Both the position numbers and the translations under genes were made by a program. A stretch of DNA of 64,000 nt from Bacillus weihaiensis (GTDB lineage Bacteria; Bacillota; Bacilli; Bacillales; Bacillaceae): the NCBI RefSeq assembly GCF_001889165.1, contig NZ_CP016020.1, forward strand, positions 2,888,501 through 2,952,500. The letters run 5' to 3'. The notes under the pieces are model-generated. The model was given only the letters and a program-made list of their open reading frames with translations, was not told the origin of the DNA and ran no database searches. This document shows, piece after piece, positions 55,283-64,000 of this stretch (the stretch's first letter is position 1; each line of letters starts with the position of its first letter).

Positions 55283-55370
55283 ACTTTATTTCTATTTATA
55301 ATATTTTAAGAATACCTTCACGAGTCAAGAAGGAAAAGAGTTACAGCCTATATGGAATTTTCCTTCCCAT

Positions 55371-56450
55371 CTATTGCGTTGCTACTCTATTACGCCCGTC
55401 TTGCTTCGCCTCATATAAGGCATGATCGGCTAATCGATAGAGTTCATTTGTATCCTGTGTAGAATCTGGATACGTACTCACGCCAATTGAAACTGTAAGA
55501 TGGATTGTCGTTGCTCCCTTGTTAATGAGGAAGGCAAACTCTTCAATTGCTCGTCTGACCTTCTCCGCTTTTTGGATTGCCTCAGCATTCGAACTGCCTT
55601 TTAAGATTACAGTAAATTCCTCTCCACCATTTCGGGAAACAACAGCATGTACTCCAGCCTGTTCTTGTAAAAGCTTTCCTACTTGTTTTAAGATGGCGTC
55701 ACCCTCAGGATGACCGTACGTATCATTAATCTTTTTAAAGAAATCAATATCGATCACAAGAAGGGAAAGCTCTTCCTTTACTTTTTTTGCCCTTTTTATA
55801 GATTCATTGATTTCTTTATCAAAGCTTCTCACATTATTTAAGCCTGTTAATGGATCGATAAAGGCATTTTCTCGATATTCTTTAAACAGCAGATTTGTTT
55901 TTCGTAAATATTCAATCATATAAATAGAAGAATAGCCACCAACGAATGATACAAGCCAATAGAAAAGATTAACAATAAGGTATGTTTCACCATCAGGAAG
56001 TAATAAATACGTAAGAATCGTGAACATAATGTTCGTGAAAATCATGGAAATGAACGTGGCTTTCCATATATTTTTAACCTTACTTGAAACATACACATAA
56101 CAAACTGTTGACGTTAACAACAAAACAAAGGCCAGAACGGAAGACAAATTAAAGCCAATGATAAATCTTGTAACGAGTATCATGATACCTGCTACAAAGG
56201 CTGGAACCCATCCACCATATAAGGCAACAAGCATGACGGGAATCTGCCTTAAATCAATAATGGTATTCTCCGTAATTTTAATGCTGTAGAGCATTAAAAT
56301 AATTCCCAAAGCCCCACTTAAACATCCAATAAGAATCTTACTATTCAACCTAGACTTTCGTGATAAAGTTGCGTCTTTAAAAAATTGATGATACAAAAAT
56401 AGCAACGATGTTAAAATTGTTAAATTAATAAATAGCTCACTAATAACCAA
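55371..56450 (-). CDS. dgcK: Membrane diguanylate cyclase (DgcK/YhcK-like)
   Basis: A 359-residue protein, the length of B. subtilis DgcK. Residues 1-190 hold five to six membrane helices of the 5TM-LYT type (TIIDLRQIPVMLVALYGGWV). The GGDEF domain (~200-355) has DPLTGLNNVRSFDKEI, VIDIDFFKKINDTYGHPEGD and SRNGGEEFTVIL, an active GGEEF site; no RxxD inhibitory site is obvious. It makes cyclic-di-GMP from two GTP at the membrane, promoting sessile behaviour. A chemoreceptor lies in the same window but not beside it. Monocistronic. Confidence 0.88.
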   Translation of the reverse strand: MVISELFINLTILTSLLFLYHQFFKDATLSRKSRLNSKILIGCLSGALGIILMLYSIKITENTIIDLRQIPVMLVALYGGWVPAFVAGIMILVTRFIIGFNLSSVLAFVLLLTSTVCYVYVSSKVKNIWKATFISMIFTNIMFTILTYLLLPDGETYLIVNLFYWLVSFVGGYSSIYMIEYLRKTNLLFKEYRENAFIDPLTGLNNVRSFDKEINESIKRAKKVKEELSLLVIDIDFFKKINDTYGHPEGDAILKQVGKLLQEQAGVHAVVSRNGGEEFTVILKGSSNAEAIQKAEKVRRAIEEFAFLINKGATTIHLTVSIGVSTYPDSTQDTNELYRLADHALYEAKQDGRNRVATQ

Positions 56451-56631
56451 AATATCATTACTCCTCTAAAAACTCATATATAGATAAAATAATAGGTGAT
56501 TCTAGTTGTTTAATCAACACAACATGTTTATGAGTCGATAACTTAGGTAAATGTAATATGACTTACATATTACATCATCCAAAAAAGATATTATAGGTGG
56601 AAATAAGAGATTTATTTTAGGAGGGCTACTT

Positions 56632-57135
56632 ATGACAACATTATCAGTAAACGATCAAATACCGAATTTCTCCCTACCATCAGCAAATGGAGAACAATTT
56701 TCGTACGAAGCTCATAAAGAAAAGCATAAAGCATGGCATCTTATTATTTTCTTTAGGGGAGCATGGTGTCCAGTATGTGTGCAAGAGTTAAAGGATCTAG
56801 AGGAGAACATAAGCTATTTTGAAAGCAAAAATGTTCACTTTGTAACGATATCGACAGATGAGCTTGCAAATCTTGAAAACTTGGTCAAAGAGAACAATCT
56901 TAGTTTCCCAGTGTTAGCTGATGAAAACCTGGAAGCTCTTAAGTCTTTTGGCGTTTTCTATCATGGTGAGGATGCACCATACGAAGATCACGGAACACAT
57001 GGTGAGCCTGCTTACTTCTTAGTCGATGAAGAAGGAAAACTTCTCTATCAACAAAAACAAACGAGTCCATTTGGCAGACCCACAACAACAGAGCTTCGTA
57101 AAATTGTTCAATATATTGGGAAAAACCTTAAATAA
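56632..57135 (+). CDS. Peroxiredoxin-like (AhpC/TSA) protein
   Basis: A 167-residue thioredoxin-fold protein. FFRGAWCPVCVQEL places Cys 46 and Cys 49 in a C-P-V-C arrangement, seen in thiol peroxidase-like enzymes of the AhpC/TSA group (the usual peroxiredoxin PxxxTxxC is modified to RGAWCPVC). It reduces peroxides or dithiols in the cytoplasm. TTAGGAGGG precedes the ATG. It lies upstream of an FAD oxidoreductase gene on the same strand, 76 bp away, and a truncated palindromic element lies between them. Confidence 0.88.
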   Translation: MTTLSVNDQIPNFSLPSANGEQFSYEAHKEKHKAWHLIIFFRGAWCPVCVQELKDLEENISYFESKNVHFVTISTDELANLENLVKENNLSFPVLADENLEALKSFGVFYHGEDAPYEDHGTHGEPAYFLVDEEGKLLYQQKQTSPFGRPTTTELRKIVQYIGKNLK

Positions 57136-57142
57136 TGTGAGC

Positions 57143-57182
57143 TGAGGCTGGGACAGAACAAAGAACCAGACACTTTTGGTCC
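57143..57182 (+). repeat. Truncated family B element
   Basis: GAGGCTGGGACAGAACAAAG, AACCAGACAC, then TTGGTCCC: only one full arm and a decayed core remain. It starts 7 bp after the peroxiredoxin stop codon, the same placement as intact copies, and can still form a GGGAC/GTCCC stem. Confidence 0.7.
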
Positions 57183-57211
57183 CTAAGGTAATGATTTGGA
57201 GTGAAAAACTA

Positions 57212-58264
57212 ATGAGTCATATTGTGTTAATTGGAGGAGGTCACGCTCATCTTGGCATCCTACGTTCATTACGTAAAAAAAACATCATCCATAAAGTAAC
57301 ACTCATCTCTCCTTCTCCTTTTCAGTATTACTCAGGAATGTTTTCTGGATTTACAGAAGGAATTTATACGGAAGATGACATACGAGTGAATGTACAATTA
57401 CTATGTCAGGAAGCAAACGTACAGTTTATTGAAGATACAATCGAACAAATTGATCCTCAAACAAAGAAAGTAATGGGTCAAAAAGGTTCCTATTCATTTG
57501 ATCTTGTCTCGTTTAATATCGGTTCGACAAGTAAAGCTTTTGATACAAACAAGATAAAACCTAACTTCCACTTTACAAAAGAAATCTCCATTTTCCGTGC
57601 ATCAGAACGTCCAGTCATTATTGGTGGTGGTGCAGCTGGAATAGAGCTAGCTTTATCAACTCTAGCATGGCGAAGAAGGCATAACGAAGAAAATCCTGTA
57701 ATATTAATAAGCTCAACCCCTATATTGTCTACATATGGGGAAAAAGCGTCAAAACGTATCACTGATGTCGCAAGGAAAAAAGGCTTACTCATTTATGAGA
57801 ATCAGCGGGTAAAAGAAGTTGCATCAACGTATATTTTAACGGATAAAGAGGAGATAATCCCCTATTCACATGTGTTACCTTTGACAGGTCCAACCGGTCA
57901 TGAACTCTTTAAATCATGTTCATCTTCTCACGACTTTCTTCCGGTTACTTCTTATTTACAACATCCCACCTATCCATATATTTTCGGAGCAGGTGATTGT
58001 ATAGAGATAGAGGACAATCCTACTCTTCCTAAAAACGGTGTGTACGCAGTTCGTCAAGGCTCAGTTTTATGGGATAACATGAACCATTATTTAGAGAACA
58101 AACCCTTAAATACCTTTACACCTCAAAAACAGTTTTTATCCATACTATCTACCGGCGATAAAGAAGGCTTATTCGTATACGGTTCCTTTTCTTTTCATGG
58201 CAGGATTGCTTGGAAACTAAAGCATTACATTGATCAAAAATTTATGGAGAAACATAAGCTTTAG
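57212..58264 (+). CDS. FAD-dependent pyridine nucleotide-disulfide oxidoreductase
   Basis: A 350-residue flavoprotein. IVLIGGGHAHLGILRSL is the FAD-binding loop; the G-G-G-H-A-H variant and FQYYSGMFSGFTEG match the branch found fused to SelD and related NDH-2-like enzymes. PVIIGGGAAGIELALS is the NAD(P)H loop; YIFGAGDCIEI the second FAD contact. No redox-active C-x4-C is evident, so it is more likely a quinone or small-molecule reductase than a disulfide reductase. The start at 57212 follows TGGAG; a longer frame is unsupported. It could be co-transcribed with the peroxiredoxin. Confidence 0.85.
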   Translation: MSHIVLIGGGHAHLGILRSLRKKNIIHKVTLISPSPFQYYSGMFSGFTEGIYTEDDIRVNVQLLCQEANVQFIEDTIEQIDPQTKKVMGQKGSYSFDLVSFNIGSTSKAFDTNKIKPNFHFTKEISIFRASERPVIIGGGAAGIELALSTLAWRRRHNEENPVILISSTPILSTYGEKASKRITDVARKKGLLIYENQRVKEVASTYILTDKEEIIPYSHVLPLTGPTGHELFKSCSSSHDFLPVTSYLQHPTYPYIFGAGDCIEIEDNPTLPKNGVYAVRQGSVLWDNMNHYLENKPLNTFTPQKQFLSILSTGDKEGLFVYGSFSFHGRIAWKLKHYIDQKFMEKHKL

Positions 58265-58472
58265 GTTGCAACTAGTTGTTTCTCATATATGCATTATGTT
58301 TTTCTAACAACTAATCAACGATTCAATGTGCCTGCAGTTATTTCGTCGTTTATCTGCAGGCATCTTCTTTTGTATTTTAGCTTGCTACGGTTTTTACTAT
58401 CCTTTTTTCAATGGAGGATTTCAGCCCTAATAACTACTATAAAATTCTAAATCAAACGGTGAACACTTTCCT

Positions 58473-59081
58473 CTAAAAGTCTTTTTCAGGTTTTCCCGCA
58501 ACCCCGTAAAAAAAGAGTGTCGTTATATCTTCAACAAATTTTTCTTTATCCTTATACATACTCGATGCTTGAATCATTGCATCTGTTTTATCTTTAAATA
58601 AGTCTAAATAAAAAATGATAAGCGAGGCTGGGAGATGTTGATTTATTTCTCCTCTCTCTTTTCCTCTCTCAATTATTTGCATAAAAAGTGGTAAAGTCCT
58701 CGTCTTATATAGCTCGGTAACAAATTCCTGTATCTCTTCATTCTGCACTAATAGCTCCTGAAGCTTTTCCCCTGAAATTTTATTTAGATCCCTTTTTTTA
58801 TGGAACATGATGTATTCAATCATGTCATGAAAGGTGTGTGCTGGATCTTTCAGAAAATCCTCATACTCCTCTATAGTTGTTACATAAAAGGATCTAAGAG
58901 CTTCGTTTATTAGCTCCTCCTTACTGCCGAAATACTTATATATCGTAACTTGTGACACCTTTGCAGCATCAGCAATATCGGAAATCCTCATATTTCTGGG
59001 CTCCATAGTCGATAACAGAATTATTGTCGTTTTTTTAATTTTCTCTTTAATTTTCAGTGCACGTTTTTCAAACCCGTTCAT
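58473..59081 (-). CDS. TetR-family regulator of the adjacent ABC exporter
   Basis: A 202-residue repressor. The HTH (~20-60) contains MRISDIADAAKVSQVTIYKY followed by FGSKEELINEAL; the C-terminal helical domain is variable and ends with VEDITTLFFYGVAG. It is divergent from a two-gene ABC exporter, with a shared 166-bp region holding small inverted repeats, the usual layout of a local repressor. Ligand unknown. Confidence 0.9.
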   Translation of the reverse strand: MNGFEKRALKIKEKIKKTTIILLSTMEPRNMRISDIADAAKVSQVTIYKYFGSKEELINEALRSFYVTTIEEYEDFLKDPAHTFHDMIEYIMFHKKRDLNKISGEKLQELLVQNEEIQEFVTELYKTRTLPLFMQIIERGKERGEINQHLPASLIIFYLDLFKDKTDAMIQASSMYKDKEKFVEDITTLFFYGVAGKPEKDF

Positions 59082-59124
59082 TTCATCACCTTTTACTTCT
59101 ATTTCGAATTAACCCGATTATACT

Positions 59125-59138
59125 TTCATAATAATGAA
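59125..59138. promoter_or_regulatory. Candidate TetR operator
   Basis: TTCATAATAATGAA, a palindrome of TTCAT/ATGAA arms, sits in the divergent region; TTCAT-like half-sites recur at 59149 and 59156. Confidence 0.4.
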
Positions 59139-59168
59139 CTATTCAACTTCATATATTTCATTATATCA

Positions 59169-59197
59169 TTGACTTTATGAAATAAAAAACCTAAAAT
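59169..59197 (+). promoter_or_regulatory. Sigma-A promoter of the ABC exporter
   Basis: TTGACT, exactly 17 bp, then TAAAAT; ~50 bp before the ATPase start. Confidence 0.6.
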
Positions 59198-59247
59198 ATA
59201 TGTAATAATATACTTAAAAAATTTCATAATTTAACAGGGGGATCCTT

Positions 59248-60135
59248 ATGATTGATGTTCATAATCTTACCCAAGCCTTTTCAAATGGTAAAGGTATTTT
59301 TGAGGTTACGTTTCAGGTAGAAAAAGGGGAGGTATTTGGATTCTTAGGTCCTAATGGAGCTGGAAAATCAACAACGATTCGGCATTTAATGGGCTATATG
59401 AAGCCTCAAAAGGGCTTTGCAAAGATAGATGGCATTGATACCTGGGAAAAACAAGGAAAAGCAAGAAGTAAAATTGGCTATTTACCAGGAGAAATTTCCT
59501 TTTTAGATGGAATGAACGGTATGGACTTTATTAATATGATGGCTGGTATGCAAGGAGTTCATGATAAAAACAGACGCGATGAATTAATTGAACGACTCCA
59601 ATTTAATCCTAAAACCCCGATACGTAAAATGTCAAAAGGCATGAAGCAAAAGGTTGGCATTGTTGTCACATTCATGCACAGCCCGGATGTTTATATTTTA
59701 GATGAACCGACCTCTGGACTAGATCCACTTATGCAAAAAACATTTGTTGACCTTGTATTAGAAGAGAAAGCAAACGGAAAAACCTTCCTTATGTCCTCTC
59801 ATAGCTTTGACGAAATAGAAAAAACATGTGATCGTGCTGCCATTATAAAAAGTGGACGTATTGTCACTGTTCGAAATATCCATGAGCTACAGACTATGCA
59901 AAGAAAGCTGTTCGATCTTACATTGAAGAATTCACATGATTTGGAAGCGATTAAGAATACCAATCTATGTATTGAGTCAATCAATGGGCTTTCTGTTCGC
60001 ATCGCCATCCAAGGAAACTATCATGAATTCTTACAAGAAATTTCAAAGATTGAGATTACCAACATAAATGTAGGTAACCAGACCTTAGAGGAAATCTTCA
60101 TGAACTATTATGACATAAAGGAGGATTCACAATGA
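59248..60135 (+). CDS. ABC transporter ATPase (ABC-2 exporter type)
   Basis: A 295-residue ATPase. Walker A GPNGAGKST (~36-44), signature MSKGMKQK in place of LSGGQ (~130), Walker B VYILDEP (~150) and the switch His in SSHSFDE (~186). Typical of exporters paired with ABC-2 permeases for bacitracin-like compounds or lipids. The site GGGGG precedes the ATG. It overlaps the permease gene by 4 bp (ATGA), so the two form one operon, beside the divergent TetR gene. Confidence 0.92.
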   Translation: MIDVHNLTQAFSNGKGIFEVTFQVEKGEVFGFLGPNGAGKSTTIRHLMGYMKPQKGFAKIDGIDTWEKQGKARSKIGYLPGEISFLDGMNGMDFINMMAGMQGVHDKNRRDELIERLQFNPKTPIRKMSKGMKQKVGIVVTFMHSPDVYILDEPTSGLDPLMQKTFVDLVLEEKANGKTFLMSSHSFDEIEKTCDRAAIIKSGRIVTVRNIHELQTMQRKLFDLTLKNSHDLEAIKNTNLCIESINGLSVRIAIQGNYHEFLQEISKIEITNINVGNQTLEEIFMNYYDIKEDSQ

Positions 60136-60941
60136 ACCTCTCACTCTATAAACAAATGATGAAATCAAACCTACATCTATTTCTTAGTTTTGGAATCGGA
60201 TCAGCTATTTATGTTGCATTGATGACCTCTTTATTTCCTATGATAGCCGAGAACACAGAAGAAATTGATGAATTTATTAAGCTATTTCCAGAGTCACTAA
60301 AACAAGGACTAGGACTTGAATCACTCGGTTCTTATGGGCAATTTATTTCAGCTGAATATTTTGGGTTACTTTTTCCCATTATCCTAGGAGTTTTTTGTGT
60401 CATGGTGACTACACAGTTACTCGCCAAGCTAGTAGACCAGGGTTCTATGGCTTATCTTTTATCTACAAGGGTAACACGTAGTCAGGTTGCTTTAACACAA
60501 GCAGTCGTTTTCATTAGTGGATTAATCTTAATCATGCTTTTCACATTTTTAGGAGGCCTTGGTGCGGGAAAGCTCTTACTTGATGACCAATATCAAATTG
60601 GGATAGAGCTTTTCTTCCAACTCAATATTGTTGGATTTCTTTTATTCTTTGCTGTTGGAGGCTATTCTTTTTTCATTTCTTCACTAGTAAACGATCAAAA
60701 ATTAGCATTAGGTTTATCTGGCGGTCTTACATTTCTCTTTTTTGGTTTAGACATGATAGGAAAATTAAGTACGGAATTCGAATGGATACGTAAGATCTCA
60801 TTATTTTCGCTTTATGAACCGAATAAAATAGCGGGCGGCGATCTAGGTATAATAGGTTCCTCTATCACATTGTTTTTGATCGGAGTATTAACGTTTGTAG
60901 GGGCGGTATTAGTCTTTAAACGTCGTAATCTCCCTTTATAA
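60132..60941 (+). CDS. ABC transporter permease (ABC-2 type)
   Basis: A 269-residue membrane protein with six helices. The N-terminal helix starts at HLFLSFGIGSAIYVALMTSLF; a polar stretch EFIKLFPESLKQGLGLESLG follows, typical of ABC-2 exporters in Firmicutes. The C terminus ends in FKRRNLPL. It works with the preceding ATPase; the substrate is unknown, and the nearby TetR gene suggests a toxic compound. Confidence 0.9.
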   Translation: MNLSLYKQMMKSNLHLFLSFGIGSAIYVALMTSLFPMIAENTEEIDEFIKLFPESLKQGLGLESLGSYGQFISAEYFGLLFPIILGVFCVMVTTQLLAKLVDQGSMAYLLSTRVTRSQVALTQAVVFISGLILIMLFTFLGGLGAGKLLLDDQYQIGIELFFQLNIVGFLLFFAVGGYSFFISSLVNDQKLALGLSGGLTFLFFGLDMIGKLSTEFEWIRKISLFSLYEPNKIAGGDLGIIGSSITLFLIGVLTFVGAVLVFKRRNLPL

Positions 60942-61053
60942 ATAAATATGTATGGTAGAACGTAGCTCTATCTACAAAGGAATGCGCGAGAGATAAAGAA
61001 GACAGAGAGAAACATTTTCTCCCTTCTTCTCTCTTCCATCCTATAAACTCATG

Positions 61054-61269
61054 TTAAAGATGACAGATATCCAGTCCTTTTACAATTTTTTCTCCATCTA
61101 CAAATACCGGTGCTATCACCTCTCCTACTAGGGTGAATACCTCAGTTGCTGACTTTCGATCTTTTAAAAGATTCTTTTCACGAAACTCTATATTTGCTGT
61201 AAGTAGATGCCTCCTTACCTGAAAACACTCCACGCACCCATCAATTGTATATAAAATTGGTTTCAACAC
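61054..61269 (-). CDS. Glutaredoxin-like small thiol protein
   Basis: A 71-residue thioredoxin-fold protein. KPILYTIDGCVECFQVRRHL places the C-x2-C active site near residues 12-15; the cis-Pro region is VIAPVFVDGEKIVKG. It resembles the small glutaredoxin-like proteins of Bacillus and may act with bacillithiol. The start is uncertain: GTG at 61269 or TTG at 61266, after GGGGGG. Alone on the minus strand. Confidence 0.75.
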   Translation of the reverse strand: MLKPILYTIDGCVECFQVRRHLLTANIEFREKNLLKDRKSATEVFTLVGEVIAPVFVDGEKIVKGLDICHL

Positions 61270-61523
61270 TTTCCCCCCTTAGGATTTCATCACTATTATA
61301 AGTGGATTATACAGTGTAGACACATTGATAACAGTAAGCTAAATGACAGGAAATTCGATAAATATGTGTATAATGAAAGCATGGATATCATAGAGGTGGT
61401 CCCATTTCCGCCTTCACGAAAATATGAGAGATTCCAAATAAAAACTCTCATAAACTCTTAGCTCATGAAAGATACGTACTTAATACAAAAATCAGTATAT
61501 AAAAGCTGAAAGGATGCTTTTTC

Positions 61524-62204
61524 TTGGATAAATTATTATTATTGTCGCAAATCCGTTTATTCGATGAACTCCCAATGGAGGAGCTAAAGATTATTGATGA
61601 ATTAAGTGAAATGAAACCAGTAAAAAAAGGGACGGTTATTCTATCGCCAAATCATCCAATTCAAGCCTTATTTTTATTAAAAGAAGGCCAGGTTCGCCTT
61701 TACAGAATGAATTATCAAGGAAAGCAATTTACTGTAGATGTCCTAACAGGTGGAAATATCTTTGGTGAAACCTCTACTTTATCTTTAACAGATGATCAGA
61801 TCTATGCAGAGGCAATGATTGATACGTATTTATGCGTGATAAGTAGAGAAGATTTTGAAGCATTTATTGAGAAAAATCCAAAAATCGCTTTAAAATTTAT
61901 TCATATTCTCTCTAACCGCTTGAAAGAGGTTTATAGCTTAAGTGAAAAAATCGCCTTAAGTGATGTGAAATATCGGCTATTATATCTTCTATTAAAATTA
62001 AGTGAAAAAACTGGTAAACGTAAGCAAGAGTGGCAAACAATTAATATGAAGCTTACACACGCTGATATTGCCAATATGATTGGCTCAACAAGAGAAACAA
62101 CCAGTGCAATCCTGAGTCAGCTTAAACGTGATGGGTTTATTAAAAAGGGCTTAAAATTGTCAGTACATGTAGAAAAAGTTGAGGGGATTTTAGAAGAGCT
62201 CTAG
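61524..62204 (+). CDS. Crp/Fnr-family transcriptional regulator
   Basis: A 226-residue regulator. The cyclic-nucleotide-binding fold (~15-125) shows LFLLKEGQVRLYRMNYQGKQ and VDVLTGGNIFGETSTLS; the C-terminal winged helix has LTHADIANMIGSTRETTSAI followed by LSQLKRDGFI, the recognition helix. No Cys cluster for an Fe-S centre, so it is not an Fnr oxygen sensor. The start is TTG after AAAGGATG. Target genes unknown; a terminator follows about 180 bp downstream. Confidence 0.9.
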   Translation: MDKLLLLSQIRLFDELPMEELKIIDELSEMKPVKKGTVILSPNHPIQALFLLKEGQVRLYRMNYQGKQFTVDVLTGGNIFGETSTLSLTDDQIYAEAMIDTYLCVISREDFEAFIEKNPKIALKFIHILSNRLKEVYSLSEKIALSDVKYRLLYLLLKLSEKTGKRKQEWQTINMKLTHADIANMIGSTRETTSAILSQLKRDGFIKKGLKLSVHVEKVEGILEEL

Positions 62205-62386
62205 CATATAGGAAAGTCTACAAAACTACTACAATAGTGCTTTTGCAACCTCAAGGTAGTCTAAAAGCACGGCATCACGCACTTAGTAGCTATCTGCCTT
62301 CTCTTACCGAACAAATTACTGAGAATTGACTATCAAAGATGTAGAAATGATCGATGTCTTTTATCATTTCCTAATAAAAAAAAAGA

Positions 62387-62419
62387 AAAATAGCAACAAT
62401 GAAGTCGTTGCTATTTTCC
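62387..62419. terminator. Terminator between Crp-family and chemoreceptor genes
   Basis: AAAATAGCAAC/GTTGCTATTTT with a 9-base loop, flanked by A and T runs; it can serve both convergent genes. Confidence 0.85.
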
Positions 62420-62475
62420 TTTGCTATATTATAACCGTGTAGATGATGTACCCTTATTCCCCTACACTCTTACAA

Positions 62476-63951
62476 TCATTTTTGCTCCAAAATATCCTTA
62501 GCATGACCAGATGTTTGATTCATTGCCAGCGAAATCTTTTCACTGTCTGATGTAAGTGATTCAACAGTTGCGTTCATTTCTTCTAAGCTTGCACTTGATT
62601 CCTCAATAATAGCCGCTAATTCAGAGGTTGATTTTTCTACCTCGTGACTATTTGAAACCACCTCTTCCGTGAATTTCTCAGCCTTAAGGAAATTGTTTGT
62701 TATTATCGAGAACATATTTTTTAGCTGTTCAAAATATTGGACAATTTCCTCTGATGAGTGGAACATGTGGTTTATTTTCACTTCACTAGCTTCCATCTTA
62801 TTTAACGTACTTTTGTTTTCTATATTTACTTGATCAAGATTAGATGTAATATTTGCTGCTGTTGTTTTGGTGATTTCGGCAAGCTTCCTAATTTCATCTG
62901 CTACAACAGAGAATCCTTTTCCAGCTTCTCCCGCTCTCGCTGCCTCAATTGAAGCATTTAGGGCAAGTAAGTTCGTTTGCTCAGATATTTGTTTAATACT
63001 GTCAGAAAATGAATTCGTTTCTTCAATCTTGTGACTAAGCTCTAAAAATGTCTTATTTAAATCAAGAATAAAGGTTTGAATTTCCTTTACATCTTGATTA
63101 AAGATTGCCACCTTTTTTTCACCATTCGACGTGATGTCAAGGGTTTTCCCAGCACTCGACGATAATTCATTCATAAAGGAACGAAGGTTTGTCATAATCT
63201 CATGTGTTGTTTTTGCATGCTGAGAAATCGTGGAGATTTGTTCGCTTTGTTGATTACTCCCAACAGCAATTTCACCTAAGGCAGCTTTCATTTCATCTTG
63301 TGAATATAAATTTCGTTGGATTCTTTCACTTGATTCTGTGACATCCTTTAAGATGATTGACATCTTTGCTTCTAATTCTTCTTTTGCTTTCTTTTGTTGT
63401 TCCGCATTTTCGTTTGACATAGCCACTAAGCCTTTAATATTCTTGTCTAACTTTCCATTTAGATGAATTAGGACAATTAACATTAGACCAGTTAGCACAT
63501 AGATTAATACGACAGTTGCTATATTCGCTCTAATTGACTCGACATCTTTCGTGCTCATCAAAATCGCGACGATAATTGTTACAAAGCCTAGCAAATAGCC
63601 TATTGTGAAAATGATTTTATTAAACGGTATAACAGAAAAGACGGCAAGGAAAAACGTAACAATGATAACCGTCCAGCCACCACCTGCAACAAAAACACCT
63701 GCCATAGTAAACAGATTGACAAGAATAACTCCGCTATACTGAAAATAGAATCTCTTTTTCAGCATTTTTTCTCCTATTAAATAAATAGCTATAAAACTTA
63801 TGAGTTCAACACTAAATAAAAGAATCGTTGACAATTCCTTTGTTGCTAGAGATTTCCCAAGCGCTGCTAGAATTGATAGAGAAAATACACAAAACATGAG
63901 TAGGTTTTTACTACGTAAATCTTGATCAATCATTTTATTAATATCTACCAT
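62476..63951 (-). CDS. Methyl-accepting chemotaxis protein with six-helix membrane domain
   Basis: A 491-residue chemoreceptor. Instead of two helices around an external sensor, it starts with about six closely spaced membrane helices (~18-165) and almost no outside domain. A cytoplasmic coiled coil follows; the signalling tip is [19 protein letters not shown] (~residue 322), and [15 protein letters not shown] is next to it. It should signal to CheA/CheW, sensing through the membrane or in the cytoplasm. GGAGGA precedes the ATG. Monocistronic at the window edge. Confidence 0.92.
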   Translation of the reverse strand: MVDINKMIDQDLRSKNLLMFCVFSLSILAALGKSLATKELSTILLFSVELISFIAIYLIGEKMLKKRFYFQYSGVILVNLFTMAGVFVAGGGWTVIIVTFFLAVFSVIPFNKIIFTIGYLLGFVTIIVAILMSTKDVESIRANIATVVLIYVLTGLMLIVLIHLNGKLDKNIKGLVAMSNENAEQQKKAKEELEAKMSIILKDVTESSERIQRNLYSQDEMKAALGEIAVGSNQQSEQISTISQHAKTTHEIMTNLRSFMNELSSSAGKTLDITSNGEKKVAIFNQDVKEIQTFILDLNKTFLELSHKIEETNSFSDSIKQISEQTNLLALNASIEAARAGEAGKGFSVVADEIRKLAEITKTTAANITSNLDQVNIENKSTLNKMEASEVKINHMFHSSEEIVQYFEQLKNMFSIITNNFLKAEKFTEEVVSNSHEVEKSTSELAAIIEESSASLEEMNATVESLTSDSEKISLAMNQTSGHAKDILEQK

Positions 63952-64000
63952 AATTGTTCCTCCATTTTATTATAGAAGGTCATCATATCCTAACGCTCAA

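Noticed and set aside
61280-61315. PerR-like box before the glutaredoxin-like gene
   Set aside because: TATAAT/TTATAA halves are present but the spacing differs from the 7-1-7 consensus; more likely chance AT-rich sequence.

Overview
The window is a contiguous piece of a low-GC Bacillaceae chromosome (Bacillus-like; I cannot name the species). Evidence: strong AGGAGG ribosome sites, frequent TTG/GTG starts, a proline T-box before proBA, relatives of Bacillus YteA, YlbL, DgcK, FloT, PutR and SE1832-type small proteins, and Bacillus-type intergenic repeats. No rRNA, tRNA, CRISPR array, prophage or intact insertion sequence was seen. Two decayed transposase fragments (14688-15002 and 53533-53697) are the only signs of mobile elements with proteins.

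Layout. 1-15 kb: DUF421 membrane protein, SAP-domain protein, thiM, an orphan GvpU-like protein, an MFS carrier, a secreted SpoIID/LytB protein, an ABM monooxygenase, a YteA-like zinc-finger protein, a cold-shock protein, a HAD phosphatase, a PutR-like regulator and flotillin. 15-31 kb: MEDS and GNAT proteins, the proline catabolic pair (proline dehydrogenase and P5C dehydrogenase), several very small genes, an FMN azoreductase with MhqR-like boxes, PEP carboxylase, a hydrolase, a two-component system and a PDZ/Lon-type protease. 31-41 kb: a 920-residue TPR/dynamin-like GTPase, then a lipoprotein / ATP-grasp ligase / DUF350 operon, then proBA behind a T-box. 41-55 kb: an MBL-TetR-MATE operon with a near-ideal palindromic operator, then a maltodextrin-type locus (binding lipoprotein, two permeases, a GH13 remnant, a LacI regulator and an alpha-glucosidase), GlsB, a DUF624 protein and a ROK regulator. 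55-64 kb: a diguanylate cyclase, a peroxiredoxin, an FAD oxidoreductase, a TetR-flanked ABC exporter, a Crp-family regulator and a chemoreceptor.

How it fits together: proline is both made (proBA, T-box controlled) and degraded (proDH/P5CDH, probably under the PutR-like regulator about 5 kb away). The sugar locus imports and hydrolyses an alpha-glucan oligomer; no ATPase gene is present, so a shared MsmX-type ATPase probably serves it. Two drug- or metabolite-export units carry their own TetR regulators.

The most unusual features are (i) the operon at 36037-38064, an ATP-grasp 'glutathionylspermidine synthase-like' ligase in a lineage that generally uses bacillithiol, coupled to a Gly-rich acidic lipoprotein and a DUF350 membrane protein; (ii) a family of ~120-bp near-identical palindromic elements placed just after stop codons and probably used as terminators; and (iii) two further families of degenerate intergenic repeats.
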